Origin: an uncultured Clostridia bacterium | GTDB taxonomy: Bacteria; Bacillota; Clostridia; TANB77; CAG-508 | Direction: 5' to 3' | DNA length: 64,000 nt | NCBI GenBank assembly: GCA_947623465.1 | Contig: CANQGU010000004.1 | Span: 1-64,000 of the forward strand | In this document: in pieces, positions 45,713 to 55,063 of the stretch | How positions within the stretch are numbered: position 1 is the first letter of the stretch | Layout of the letters: the number at the start of each line of letters is the position of its first letter | The notes under the pieces: generated by a model | Seen by the model: only the letters and a program-made list of their open reading frames with translations | What the model was told of the DNA's origin: nothing | Databases searched by the model: none | Position numbers and translations under genes: made by a program

Positions 45713-45768
45713 GGAGGTGAGCATTTATTTAGATGTGTTAATAGGGAGGTGAGTATTTATTAGATGTG
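45713..45768 (+). repeat. Duplicated ribosome-site segment before the sortase
   Basis: GGAGGTGAGCATTTATT...GATGTG (45713-45737) is repeated almost exactly at 45745-45768 with a 32-bp period. The second copy contains the sortase GTG start. The first copy drives a six-codon mini-ORF (GTG at 45735, TGA at 45750-45752) that ends in the second ribosome site. Confidence 0.7.
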
Positions 45769-46437
45769 AAAACAGGAGTTCCGCATAATCGTGGTAAAAG
45801 ATACAAAGAAAAAAAATTAAATAAGAAAAAAATCTTTGGAGTAATATGCATTGTAATTTTAATTATAGTAATTTCTATTGTTTCGTATGGTTTACTAAAA
45901 AATGACAATCCAACTAATCAAACAGAAGAAAATCCTATGAATACAGCTGAAGAAAATGATATTGACGAAAATATAAATAATACAGAAGAACAAGAAGAAC
46001 AACAAGAACCAGCAGTTGATGAAACGATAGGAAGTGATTTACCAGATACAATGGGGAATTATAAGGTTATTGGTGAACTCGTAATTGACAAAATAGGTGT
46101 AAAAAATAATATACTTAGTACTGTCGATGGGTTAGATGTATCAGTAACTAAATTTTATGGTCCAACCATAAATAGTCCGGGTAATTTTTGCATAATTGGT
46201 CACAACTACACTAAAATGCTCAAAAGATTGAAAGAGCTAGAAGTAGGTGACACTTTTTACGTAATAGGTAAGGAGGAACATACAAAGATTACATATAAAA
46301 TTTACAACATATATACTTGCAATCCAAAAGATTTAAAATGTTTAAATCAAAACAAAGATGGTAAAAGAGAGGTAACTCTCATAACCTGTAATCCGGGAGG
46401 ATTAACAAGACTAATTTGCAAAGCAAAGGAAGTTTAA
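45766..46437 (+). CDS. Sortase (class D-like)
   Basis: This is a 223-residue membrane-anchored transpeptidase. A basic N-terminus and a single hydrophobic helix at about residues 24-44 are followed by an acidic Glu/Asn/Gln linker. The sortase beta-barrel runs from about residue 95: the catalytic His is in CIIGHNY, the Cys in TLITCNPGG and the Arg in LTRL. The GTG start at 45766 follows GGGAGGTGAG at a rather long distance. It is the first gene of an operon whose next genes encode a cell-wall-anchored cohesin-like protein and a giant dockerin-like protein, so it is the likely enzyme for their unusual EI-x-QAG signals. Confidence 0.85.
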   Translation: MKTGVPHNRGKRYKEKKLNKKKIFGVICIVILIIVISIVSYGLLKNDNPTNQTEENPMNTAEENDIDENINNTEEQEEQQEPAVDETIGSDLPDTMGNYKVIGELVIDKIGVKNNILSTVDGLDVSVTKFYGPTINSPGNFCIIGHNYTKMLKRLKELEVGDTFYVIGKEEHTKITYKIYNIYTCNPKDLKCLNQNKDGKREVTLITCNPGGLTRLICKAKEV

Positions 46438-46443
46438 AAAAGA

Positions 46444-46503
46444 TTGCACAAAATAGCGAAATTGTGCAATGATGAAAAAATAAGAAAAAGGAAGGTAATA
46501 AAA
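46444..46503 (+). promoter_or_regulatory. Conserved leader of cohesin-like genes, copy A
   Basis: TTGCACAA (46444-46451), AATAGCGAAA-type loop, TTGTGCAA (46462-46469), then a nearly invariant stretch up to GGAAGGTAATAAAAATG. The same block precedes two other cohesin-like genes. Frame is not conserved between copies, so it acts as RNA or DNA and not as peptide. Confidence 0.85.
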
Positions 46504-47157
46504 ATGAAAAAAATATTATTAAGTTTAATAGCTACATTGGTAGTATTATTAGTAGCAACAACAAGCGTAAATGCTGCAAGTTTATCAGCACCATCACAAG
46601 TTAAAGAAGGAGATATAGTTACAGTAACTGTAAATGTAGATGAAACATCTGAATTAGTACAATTTGTTATGACATATGATTCAAGTGTATTTGAATATGT
46701 AGAAGGTTCAGCTACAGGAATTGGTGGATCACCAACAGTAGGAATCCCACAATTAGGAACAATTAAATATGTTGTTACAAAAGTAGGAAACAAAACAGAA
46801 GGAACTGTAACATTACAATTTAAAGCATTAAAAACATCAGCAGCTGTACCATTTACAATATCAAATTTCGTTTCAGAACCAGAACAATCTGCACCAAGTG
46901 CTGCATCAGTATCAGTAGTTGAAAAAGAAACAGGAAATCCACCAGCAGGAGGAAGTGAAACAGAAAATCCAACAGGAGATACTGAAACAGAAACAGGATC
47001 AGGAGAAGAAGAAAAAGAAAAAGAAAGTGGTAAAGTTGGAACAAATGGAAAAGTAATAACAGAAATACCACAAGCTGGAGCACCAGTTATAGTAGGAGCA
47101 ATTGTTTTAGTTGTAGTAGCAGGAGCTGTTGTAGCAACAAAAAAATTTGCTAAATAA
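46504..47157 (+). CDS. Cell-wall-anchored cohesin-like protein A
   Basis: This is a 217-residue secreted protein. Residues 1-24 are a signal peptide ending S-V-N-A. Residues about 25-140 look like a cohesin-type beta-sandwich: V-K-E-G-D-I-V-T-V-T-V-N-V, then V-Q-F-V-M-T-Y-D-S-S-V-F-E-Y and a late L-Q-F-K-A strand. A Gly/Glu/Thr linker follows to about 175. The end is EIPQAG, a hydrophobic helix and a K-K-F-A-K tail, a sorting signal variant. The ATG at 46504 follows GGAAGG. A giant protein gene with a dockerin-like segment follows after 57 bp, and a sortase precedes it. It is a likely surface receptor for the dockerin. Cohesin assignment is by pattern, not by search. Confidence 0.75.
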   Translation: MKKILLSLIATLVVLLVATTSVNAASLSAPSQVKEGDIVTVTVNVDETSELVQFVMTYDSSVFEYVEGSATGIGGSPTVGIPQLGTIKYVVTKVGNKTEGTVTLQFKALKTSAAVPFTISNFVSEPEQSAPSAASVSVVEKETGNPPAGGSETENPTGDTETETGSGEEEKEKESGKVGTNGKVITEIPQAGAPVIVGAIVLVVVAGAVVATKKFAK

Positions 47158-47214
47158 TAAGTTATTAAATTTTAATTTGAATATAAAAAATTGTACTTTT
47201 AGGAGGAATGAAAA

Positions 47215-50200
47215 GTGAAAAAGAATTTAAAATATATATCATCACTTGTACTAGCAGGAATGCTAGTTGGTACTATAGGAGCAACATCTTTTGCTGCAGA
47301 TCATGTAAAACCAACAGGACTTGGAATATACAATAAATTACTACCAACAACAAAAAATGTTGTACCATACCTATTAGATAGTGCTGAAGATAGTTTAACT
47401 ATCAAAGATTTAAAAGGTGATTATTCTACAATGTCAGCTTTTAACGATAAAGCTATTGCATCAGAAGATACTAAAGTGACAACAGGAGATACATTTACTC
47501 TATCAAATGGAGAAAAATATACAGTAGTTGTATATGGAGATGCAAAACAAGATGCAATTGTTAATGGTCAGGATGCATTATTAGCAGAAAAATATTTTGC
47601 TGGAGATGCAGAAACAGTTGCAAAATTAGATGGTAATGAGGCAATAAAAGAAGCTGTAGATGTAGTAAATGATGGCGTAATAGATGGACGTGATTCACTA
47701 GCTATTCAAAAATTCTGGGCCTTAGGTGAAAAACTAGATGTAAAACTAGAAGAAGAAAAAGTTGAATATGAATATGAAGTAACAATAAATGATAATAATA
47801 TTGTTAATACTGAAAATCAAACAAAAAGCAAAGCAACAATAAAACTAAAAAAAGAACTTGAAGAAGACCTTACTGGAGCTAAATTGGTAGTTATAAAAGC
47901 TGATGGAAAAGATGGAACTGTTATAGCATCAAATATAACAATTCCAAGAAAAACAAGTGAAATTGTTGTACCAACAGCATCAACATCGTATTATAATCTT
48001 TCAAGTCAAACAAACTACCCAGATGGAGAAATCAAAGCTAAATTAGTTGATAGTAAAAATAATGTTTTAACTGAATTTACATTTAACAAACATACAAAAG
48101 AAATAGCAACTGATGGCGTTGGAAATGTAAAAACAGATCGTAACGGAACACATACTGCAAATCTAACTTTAGATACTTATGGTGATAGTAAAGTTGTTAA
48201 AATGTATTATGTACCTGTAGAATATACAGATGCTACTACACCAGGTACAGCAGCTGAAATAGGAGATTTCGATTTTGAAAAAGGACCTTATGTTGATGTA
48301 AAAGATGGTAAGGTTGATAATCAAACTATATTAACTGATTTAAAAAATAAGAAAGCGTATGATTTATACTATGTATTAGAAGATGAATATGGAAGTAGAT
48401 CAGCAGTATTAGGACCTGTAACAATAACAACAGATGAAGGAATAACTTCAGCAAGAAAAGTTGCTAATGTTAAAGCTCCTGAACTAGAAAAAGAGGGAAC
48501 AGCAGCTAATGCAAAATTTACTTGGAAATTTGAAGACAAAAACGCTCTAGTAAGCGAAAAATTCACAGTTACAGTTTATAAAGATGGCAAAGTTGTAGGT
48601 GAAGCAAAAGATATAACTGATATGGAAATATCTGTTGCAGATTTAAAATCTAAAGCTAAAGTAGATATGGCAGTACCAGGAACATATAAAATTGCTGTAT
48701 CAACACAAGGAGATACAAAAACAACACCTTCAGAACCAGCTGAATCAAATGAAGTAACTGTTGGAGAATATAAAGCAGTTCAAAATGTTAAATTCAATTA
48801 TGATAGTAAAACTTCTACAAAAACTTTATCTTGGGAAAGCGATTATGCTAAAGAAGATATAAGAGATTATGAAGTAAAATTATATACAATAGATGCTAAT
48901 GGAAATAAATCAAATACTCCTACTAGAACATTATATACAGCAGAAAAGAGCATTGATATTACAAGTTATGTAACAGATACAGTTATATATCAAGCAGAAG
49001 TTAGCATTAGAGCTAAACAAAATCAATTAGCAATGATTTCAACAGATAATTCAAAAGCAGAGTCAGAGAAATTCTTTACAATAGGAGCTCAAAGCATATC
49101 TGTAAAATCAACAACAACTAATTCTGCTACATTAAATTTAACACCACAAGTAAATGTTGCTGGAAAAACAACAGTATATACAGTTGAAGTTTATGAAGTC
49201 ACAGGTGAAGATGGATGGACTAGTGGAAAAGTTAATTACCTAACAACTAAAACTGTTACAGTTGATAAGAAAACAGGAGACTTCGTTGTAGATGGACTAG
49301 AGAGTGGAAAAGAATATGCATTTATTTTAGTAGCTCAAGTTGATGGTGTAGAAGGTAAATCACCTTTCGGAAGTTCTGCACAAGGTACTACAAAGAAAGA
49401 AATGCCTGAAATAACTGAATATAAGGTACTTGATGACAACAGTAAGACAGGAAATAAAGAAATTGCTAAAACAACTAATGGTATTTCAATAGATGGAGTA
49501 GAATACACAAATCTTACTGATTATGATGCAAACCTAACAAAGGTTAGAAACATTGTAGATATATTAGCTAAAGATGATGTAATTACTTACACTTCTGAAA
49601 AAGTTACTGTTGAATTACATAACAGATCAGCTACAAGAGCATTTGGTGCAACAGTTGAAGGTATGGACCTTGATTTAGTTGGAGATGGTTTCTCAAGAGC
49701 AATTTCAACAACAAATGGTAAAGCTCCTAAGACTGTAACTTTAAGTGGTGAAGCAATCTTCAATATTAGTGGTTTAAATGTAGCAACTGATGGTGGTAAG
49801 ATAGTACTTAAGAGTTCATCTGATGTTACAGGAAATAAAGCGGTAGAAGTTGCAGCTAGTTCAAATGTTAAAATAAACGGTGTTGATGTAACTGTTTCTA
49901 AAGATACTAAAATCAAAGCTACAGGAACAAAATTTGAAGTAACAGCTAATGATAGCACAAATGATTTAACATTTAATAACCCAACAGGTGGTGTAGAAAT
50001 TACTTTAGTAGGTGAAGAAGGATATGGTTCATCACAAGACGGTGCAATAAAAATCACTGCCAATGGACCGGTAAAAGTAAGCGGATCTATTGCTGGTAAC
50101 CAACTAAATGTTAAGAGTGACCTTGATATAACTGTAACTGATGGAACAGTTGATATTAAGAACCCTGAGTTAGCTGGAAATAAAAACATAACTGTAAATA

Positions 50201-50523
50201 AAACAAAAGACAGTAGTAGTGATGTAAAAGTAACAGCAAGAGCAAATACAAAAGCTCCATTTGCTTTAAGTGGAATTGAACTTAAAGAATATGATGTAAA
50301 AGATACTGCTGATAAAGCTGTACTTGATTCTATCACTGGTGTTGTAGATGCTGACGACGATACAACAGCTGAAAATGTTGCAAAATTAAATGCATATCTT
50401 GCATCATTTGGAATAAATGGTACAAAAGCTAAAATAACTGTTTCTAAAGATTCAGAAGATATTACAATTGATTTTGCAGATGCTGATAAAGTTGAAAGTC
50501 AAAACATTAAGAATATCAAATAA
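47215..50523 (+). CDS. Giant secreted dockerin-like/FN3 protein A
   Basis: This is a 1102-residue protein starting at GTG 47215, eight bases after AGGAGG. Residues 1-28 are a signal peptide. A short conserved domain follows, then a dockerin-like segment at about residues 100-185: V-V-V-Y-G-D-A-K-Q-D-A-I-V-N-G-Q-D and a second D-V-V-N-D-G-V-I-D-G-R-D loop, both with calcium-loop spacing. Next come several beta-sandwich (fibronectin III-like) repeats to about residue 740. A C-terminal region of about 350 residues is rich in V, T, N and I, like a beta-helix or beta-solenoid, and ends I-N-G-T-K-A-K-I-T. It has no membrane anchor of its own, so it probably attaches by the dockerin to cohesin-like protein A. 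Confidence 0.75.
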   Translation: MKKNLKYISSLVLAGMLVGTIGATSFAADHVKPTGLGIYNKLLPTTKNVVPYLLDSAEDSLTIKDLKGDYSTMSAFNDKAIASEDTKVTTGDTFTLSNGEKYTVVVYGDAKQDAIVNGQDALLAEKYFAGDAETVAKLDGNEAIKEAVDVVNDGVIDGRDSLAIQKFWALGEKLDVKLEEEKVEYEYEVTINDNNIVNTENQTKSKATIKLKKELEEDLTGAKLVVIKADGKDGTVIASNITIPRKTSEIVVPTASTSYYNLSSQTNYPDGEIKAKLVDSKNNVLTEFTFNKHTKEIATDGVGNVKTDRNGTHTANLTLDTYGDSKVVKMYYVPVEYTDATTPGTAAEIGDFDFEKGPYVDVKDGKVDNQTILTDLKNKKAYDLYYVLEDEYGSRSAVLGPVTITTDEGITSARKVANVKAPELEKEGTAANAKFTWKFEDKNALVSEKFTVTVYKDGKVVGEAKDITDMEISVADLKSKAKVDMAVPGTYKIAVSTQGDTKTTPSEPAESNEVTVGEYKAVQNVKFNYDSKTSTKTLSWESDYAKEDIRDYEVKLYTIDANGNKSNTPTRTLYTAEKSIDITSYVTDTVIYQAEVSIRAKQNQLAMISTDNSKAESEKFFTIGAQSISVKSTTTNSATLNLTPQVNVAGKTTVYTVEVYEVTGEDGWTSGKVNYLTTKTVTVDKKTGDFVVDGLESGKEYAFILVAQVDGVEGKSPFGSSAQGTTKKEMPEITEYKVLDDNSKTGNKEIAKTTNGISIDGVEYTNLTDYDANLTKVRNIVDILAKDDVITYTSEKVTVELHNRSATRAFGATVEGMDLDLVGDGFSRAISTTNGKAPKTVTLSGEAIFNISGLNVATDGGKIVLKSSSDVTGNKAVEVAASSNVKINGVDVTVSKDTKIKATGTKFEVTANDSTNDLTFNNPTGGVEITLVGEEGYGSSQDGAIKITANGPVKVSGSIAGNQLNVKSDLDITVTDGTVDIKNPELAGNKNITVNKTKDSSSDVKVTARANTKAPFALSGIELKEYDVKDTADKAVLDSITGVVDADDDTTAENVAKLNAYLASFGINGTKAKITVSKDSEDITIDFADADKVESQNIKNIK

Positions 50524-50539
50524 TAAAAATCTAAAAATT

Positions 50540-50572
50540 ATAACCACCCGTAAACAGGTGGTTATGATTTTT
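50540..50572. terminator. Terminator between giant genes A and B
   Basis: ATAACCACC (50540-50548) pairs with GGTGGTTAT (50557-50565) and is followed by TTTTTTATTT. A/T runs on both sides suit the convergent genes. Confidence 0.88.
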
Positions 50573-50627
50573 TATTTAAAGATATTCCATTTTAACGTAT
50601 ACTAAAACAAAATTTTAGTCTATATTA

Positions 50628-53600
50628 TTATTTAAGACCTCCAATTGTAACTGAATCTAGTGTAACTACACTACCTGCAGGTAATGTTATTGTAACACCT
50701 TCTTGATTAGCAGTAACATTTGAAACTTTAGCGCCTATACTCATTAAACTTGAACCAAAAGCATTGAAGTAATTTACTAATTGAGTTAGTTTATCATTAT
50801 TAAGATCTTCAATGTCTGTTTGAGATAATGCTCCAATTGTTTCACCTGCAGAGTCTTTAATCACAGTTCCTTCATCTCTTAATGCTTTTAATTGTTCAAT
50901 TGTATAAGGTAAAATTTCTTTATTGCTTAAATCTATTGGAGATGTTAATTTAGTTCTTGCTGTTATTGTTTTTGCTACACTTTCAGCTGTTGTTGAAACA
51001 GTAATTTCTTTAGTTCCTGTTAATTGTCCTTGAGAAGTTGTATCGAAAGTAATGCTTCCATTTGTTGTAGCAATTGATAATTCAGCTCCTACATTTGCTT
51101 TTTCTGTTGCTTTAATTGTTACATCTGCATTTGATTCTATCGTAACTTTTCCTACTTGAGTTTTTCCAATTGTTGCATCTCCATCAAATTCAACAATTAA
51201 TTCATTTCCTGATTTGTTATTAATTGATATCGTATCATTTCCTACTTCTTTTACAGTTAAAACTCTCTTAGATGATGCTATAGAAAGAGTTGCATCTAAA
51301 GCAGCAGTAGAATGAATTTCTATATCATCTATAGTAGCTGACGCACCAGCTACAACATTTACTTTTACACTATCGGAATTTGATGAAATATCTGTTTTAA
51401 CTTTTACACCATTTTCTAATGTAAATTTAGATGTAGATTCTTTATTAATTTTGAACAATCCTCCATTTAAGATAATTTCTTTAGCATTTTCTGAAACAGC
51501 TTTGATGTCTTGTTCATAATTATTTCCAATTATTTCAACTACTCTTCCTTGGGCATTTATCTGTCTATCATTCCCACTTGTTGCAACATTAGCTGCTTTT
51601 ACTTTAATTTTATCCTCAGTCATAGAAACAATTGTGTCACCTTCATTTAATGATCTAATAAAATAACTTACTGATGGCATTCCTGTTGGCGCACCTGAAA
51701 GCAATTTCATAGGATCATAATATGTTTCAGCATGCTGTGTATCAACTTCTACACCATCAATGTATATTTCTTTGTTAGAACCTGCATAAACTTTTCCACC
51801 TTCAGTAGCTTTTTTGTCAGTAGCTGTTTTAATAACTACTTTTCCTTCTAGTGAAGGTAAAGTTTTCTTAGTAAATTTTGCTGTTGCACTTGATATTTTA
51901 CTTCTTCCTTCTGCTTCATCTCCATCTATGTGAACTACTAAAACAAATTTGTATTCTGTATATGGTTTTAATCCATCAATTAGTATATCTCCATTTTTGT
52001 CAACTGTTACGTTTTTTCTTACACCGTCATCCTCTCTTGCAAAATGTTCTTCAGCTGTACTTGATGAAGTTTTGCTCCAAACTTCTACATCATATGTTAC
52101 TTCATTTCCTAATGCTTTTAATGTAGTATCTGTTGTAGTAGTTAGAGGTAATTTCATTGATGTATCTGTTATATTTATATCTACAGGTGTTAAAGTATTA
52201 ATTACTAAGTTAAAGTAATCCTTTTCTGTTTCTGTTGGTTTTGAAGAGATTACTTTTCCTTTAGAACTATTTGCAGAAATTACAGCTTTATAACGAATAT
52301 TAGGGTTTGGAGTAAATGTTGATGATAAATCATGAACATCACTTAATTTTATTTCCGTTAAATTTTTAGTTATATTTTCGTTTTTAGATGATTCACTTTG
52401 TTTATAATTTTTATTTATTGGATCATATTCATATATTTTTATTGTGTAACCATTAAAAGCTTCGTTTTCTACATCAGAATATTCATCCCATTTCAAATAT
52501 ACTTCATCTGTTTCTTCATTTGTTTCAAAATGAATACCTGTAACTTCAGCTAATTGTGTTACTTCAAATTCAACTTTTTCTGTTTCCTCAGAATCAGCTG
52601 AAGTTCCGTTTATTTTATCTCCATTGGAAATAACTGATACTGAATATTTTCCTTTTTCTTTAACGATGGTAGCTAAAGTCTGAGTTGTTTCGGTTACATT
52701 ATTTATTTCTCCTATTACTTCTCCTGCTTCATTATATACTATTACAGTATAATTAGTTGGAGGCACTGTTGGAGCTGTCCATTCAGCTGATAAATTATCA
52801 TTTATTTTAAGGTTTGTAACTTTTTCTTCTTGTTTTGCAGAAGAATCTTTTGGAACTACTGCATGATATACATTTTCTGCATAGTTTCCAACTGCATTTT
52901 CTACTACAAAGTTTACTACATATTTAGTATTGTTTACTAATGAAGTAATTCCATCTAATACACTATCAAATGAATTTCCTGAAACAGTCATTAATTTAAC
53001 ATTATCTTTTTCTGCTGTCATAAATTTTTTTGAATTTGTTTCTGCATTTTCATTTTCTTCAACTGTGTAATATACTTTTACTATATCACTTCCAGATTTT
53101 GCTTCGAATTTTAATCTAGCTTGTTCTGTTCCTTCACGTTTTGCACTTATTTTAGCTGCTTCTGGTTTAACTGTATTTACTGTTATCTCTGTTGTAGCTA
53201 GAACTTCTTTTCCGTCTTCAGATTTTAATTTTAATGTTATTTTTTTATCTTTAAGAACGTTTTCATTCACATCTTTCATAGCTGTTATCATACTTGTAAA
53301 GTCTACAACTGCAACATCTGCTTCGTCAGCATATTGATTCATTTGTAAATCATCAACATTCATAGCATCTGATTCTTTACCTTCTTTATTAATATATACT
53401 AATTGGAATTTAGTAAGTTTATCAACTTTTTTCTCAGTTGTAATTTTCATTGTACTTGTTGCAGAATTAGTATCATTTACAGTATTGTTTTCATTTACTG
53501 TAAAGTCATATTGACTTTGTACTGGTGGGTTTTCTTTATCCATTTCTGGTTCAGGATCTACTAATTTATCTGTATAACCTGTTTCATATTCTGCTATTTT

Positions 53601-54062
53601 CACAACATCATCTATTGTTACTTTATTATCGTCATTTGCTACATCTGCTGCTTCATTTTCTGCATCTGTTGCTTCTGTTAATTCTGCTTCCATTTCTGCT
53701 ACTTTTACAACATCATCTATTGATATTGTTCCTGAGCCATTTACATCTCCATATACTACTACTACATATTCCTTATCGTCTACTTTGAATTTGCTTCCTG
53801 TTCCTAATACAGTATCATTTGATATTGGTGCATCTGCTGTTATATTTTTGTCTTTAAACGTATCACTTGCTTTTAAATCTCCCATTGTAACTTTATCATC
53901 TATATTGTCTAATATAAATGCTGTTGCAGCTTTGTCTGCAACTTTGTATGTACCTAAATTTCTTGTTTGTACATCTCCTTCTGCTGCAAGTGTTGTTCCC
54001 ATTATACTTGTTGTTAACATTCCTGCTACTGCTAATGATGATAAAAATCTAAAATTTTTCAA
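50628..54062 (-). CDS. Giant secreted dockerin-like/FN3 protein B
   Basis: This is a 1144-residue protein with a TTG start at 54062 and GAGGAGG upstream on the minus strand. A signal peptide (to about residue 27) is followed by the domain T-R-N-L-G-T-Y-K-V-A-D. A clear dockerin-like pair is at about residues 105-175: D-V-N-G-S-G-T-I-S-I-D-D-V-V-K and a second D-V-A-N-D-D-N-K-V-T-I-D-D-V-V-K loop. Next is a T-V-N-E-N-N-T-V-N-D-T-N region, FN3-like repeats, and a C-terminal beta-solenoid-like part ending with the paralogue signature F-N-A-F-G-S-S-L-M. It is strongly related to protein C. It lies 121 bp downstream of cohesin-like gene B. Confidence 0.8.
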   Translation of the reverse strand: MKNFRFLSSLAVAGMLTTSIMGTTLAAEGDVQTRNLGTYKVADKAATAFILDNIDDKVTMGDLKASDTFKDKNITADAPISNDTVLGTGSKFKVDDKEYVVVVYGDVNGSGTISIDDVVKVAEMEAELTEATDAENEAADVANDDNKVTIDDVVKIAEYETGYTDKLVDPEPEMDKENPPVQSQYDFTVNENNTVNDTNSATSTMKITTEKKVDKLTKFQLVYINKEGKESDAMNVDDLQMNQYADEADVAVVDFTSMITAMKDVNENVLKDKKITLKLKSEDGKEVLATTEITVNTVKPEAAKISAKREGTEQARLKFEAKSGSDIVKVYYTVEENENAETNSKKFMTAEKDNVKLMTVSGNSFDSVLDGITSLVNNTKYVVNFVVENAVGNYAENVYHAVVPKDSSAKQEEKVTNLKINDNLSAEWTAPTVPPTNYTVIVYNEAGEVIGEINNVTETTQTLATIVKEKGKYSVSVISNGDKINGTSADSEETEKVEFEVTQLAEVTGIHFETNEETDEVYLKWDEYSDVENEAFNGYTIKIYEYDPINKNYKQSESSKNENITKNLTEIKLSDVHDLSSTFTPNPNIRYKAVISANSSKGKVISSKPTETEKDYFNLVINTLTPVDINITDTSMKLPLTTTTDTTLKALGNEVTYDVEVWSKTSSSTAEEHFAREDDGVRKNVTVDKNGDILIDGLKPYTEYKFVLVVHIDGDEAEGRSKISSATAKFTKKTLPSLEGKVVIKTATDKKATEGGKVYAGSNKEIYIDGVEVDTQHAETYYDPMKLLSGAPTGMPSVSYFIRSLNEGDTIVSMTEDKIKVKAANVATSGNDRQINAQGRVVEIIGNNYEQDIKAVSENAKEIILNGGLFKINKESTSKFTLENGVKVKTDISSNSDSVKVNVVAGASATIDDIEIHSTAALDATLSIASSKRVLTVKEVGNDTISINNKSGNELIVEFDGDATIGKTQVGKVTIESNADVTIKATEKANVGAELSIATTNGSITFDTTSQGQLTGTKEITVSTTAESVAKTITARTKLTSPIDLSNKEILPYTIEQLKALRDEGTVIKDSAGETIGALSQTDIEDLNNDKLTQLVNYFNAFGSSLMSIGAKVSNVTANQEGVTITLPAGSVVTLDSVTIGGLK

Positions 54063-54136
54063 TTTTCTTTCCTCCTCATTATTTTTTATTTATTATAGAT
54101 TTTTGTTTTTTGCAAATTATAGTTTACTTTCTTTTT

Positions 54137-54170
54137 TCTAGGAAATTACTTTTGCTTGCAATTTCCTAGA
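54137..54170. other. Hairpin between cohesin-like gene B and giant gene B
   Basis: TCTAGGAAATT (54137-54147) pairs perfectly with AATTTCCTAGA (54160-54170). On the transcribed minus strand it is followed by an A-rich stretch, so it is not a standard terminator. It may be an mRNA processing or stability hairpin separating the two genes of the pair. Confidence 0.6.
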
Positions 54171-54183
54171 CCTTAATAACTAT

Positions 54184-54882
54184 TTATTTTCTTATTTTTC
54201 TTGCTACTAAAGCTCCGCTTACTAATGCTACTAAAACAATTGCAGCTCCTACAAAATATGTTGTTCCTGCTTGTGCTATTTCTGTTATTTCGTTTCCGTT
54301 GTCATCTATATATTTTCCTTTAGAATCAGAATCATTTTCTGTTTCAGAATTAGATCCTTTTCCTCCTTCAGAACCTGTTCCAGAACCTTCTCCACCTTCT
54401 GGTGTTGGATCTGGTAAAGTAGGGTTTACTGTTACTGTCATTGGTGCAGTGCTTAATGTTTCTGATGGTGTTTCAGCTGCTTCAAATCTTGTTACAGCAA
54501 AATCTTTTGTTGCTCCTGTTGTAACATCTGCTGTTGCTGTAAATGTTATTTTAATTTGTTTTGTTTTGTATCCATTTCCATTAGATACTGATAGTCTTGT
54601 GTTCTTTCCTTGTTTTATTGCTCCATCAGTAATTGTAAATGTTTCACCTTCATTCATTGGTGTTACTGAAGTACTTGTATACTTAAATCCTTCTGGTATT
54701 GCTAATGAAAGACTTATTCCTTTTACTGGTGTTGTTAAATCTATTGTCATTACAACAGTATCTCCTGTTTTTATTGCTGCTTTTTCAGATATGTTTAGTG
54801 AGGCGCTTGCTGCATTTACACTACCTACCATAGTCATTAAAGCTACTACTAAAATTGTTAAACTTGTTATTATTTTTTTCAT
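54184..54882 (-). CDS. Cell-wall-anchored cohesin-like protein B
   Basis: This is a 232-residue secreted protein paralogous to proteins A and C. The start is the ATG at 54882, after GGAAGG in the conserved leader. Residues 1-24 are a signal peptide ending in S-V-N-A. A beta-sandwich domain follows (K-T-G-D-T-V-V-M-T-I-D-L, then G-I-S-L-S-L-A-I-P-E-G-F and a late K-I-T-F-T-A strand). A Gly/Ser/Glu linker leads to Y-I-D-D-N-G-N, EIAQAG, a hydrophobic helix and R-K-I-R-K. It lies directly upstream of giant gene B on the same strand. The cohesin fold is inferred from the layout, because the sequence is diverged. Confidence 0.7.
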   Translation of the reverse strand: MKKIITSLTILVVALMTMVGSVNAASASLNISEKAAIKTGDTVVMTIDLTTPVKGISLSLAIPEGFKYTSTSVTPMNEGETFTITDGAIKQGKNTRLSVSNGNGYKTKQIKITFTATADVTTGATKDFAVTRFEAAETPSETLSTAPMTVTVNPTLPDPTPEGGEGSGTGSEGGKGSNSETENDSDSKGKYIDDNGNEITEIAQAGTTYFVGAAIVLVALVSGALVARKIRK

Positions 54883-54942
54883 TTTTATTACCTTCCTTTT
54901 TCTTATTTTTTCATCATTGCACAATTTCGCTATTTTGTGTAA
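54883..54942 (-). promoter_or_regulatory. Conserved leader of cohesin-like genes, copy B
   Basis: On the minus strand: TTACACAA (54942-54935), the same AATAGCGAAA centre, TTGTGCAA (54924-54917), and the conserved run to GGAAGGTAATAAAAATG. One stem pair is lost relative to copy A. Confidence 0.8.
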
Positions 54943-55007
54943 TACATGATGTTTATTGAATTCTAGTAAAAATTTAATACTATAATTATCTTCGCTGAAA
55001 ATAGTTA

Positions 55008-55036
55008 TTGATAAATGTTATAAAAAATGATATACT
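55008..55036 (+). promoter_or_regulatory. Promoter of the AlbA_2 gene
   Basis: TTGATA (55008-55013), 17 bp, TATACT (55031-55036), 28 bp before the ATG. Confidence 0.75.
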
Positions 55037-55063
55037 ATTTAACAGAAAAGTGAGGTTTTAAAT

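Noticed and set aside
47208..47300. ATG at 47208 as the start of giant gene A
   Set aside because: It is in another frame and only a base or two from the ribosome site. The GTG at 47215 opens the frame with a perfect signal peptide, and the same AGGAATGAAAA-GTG arrangement occurs before giant gene C.
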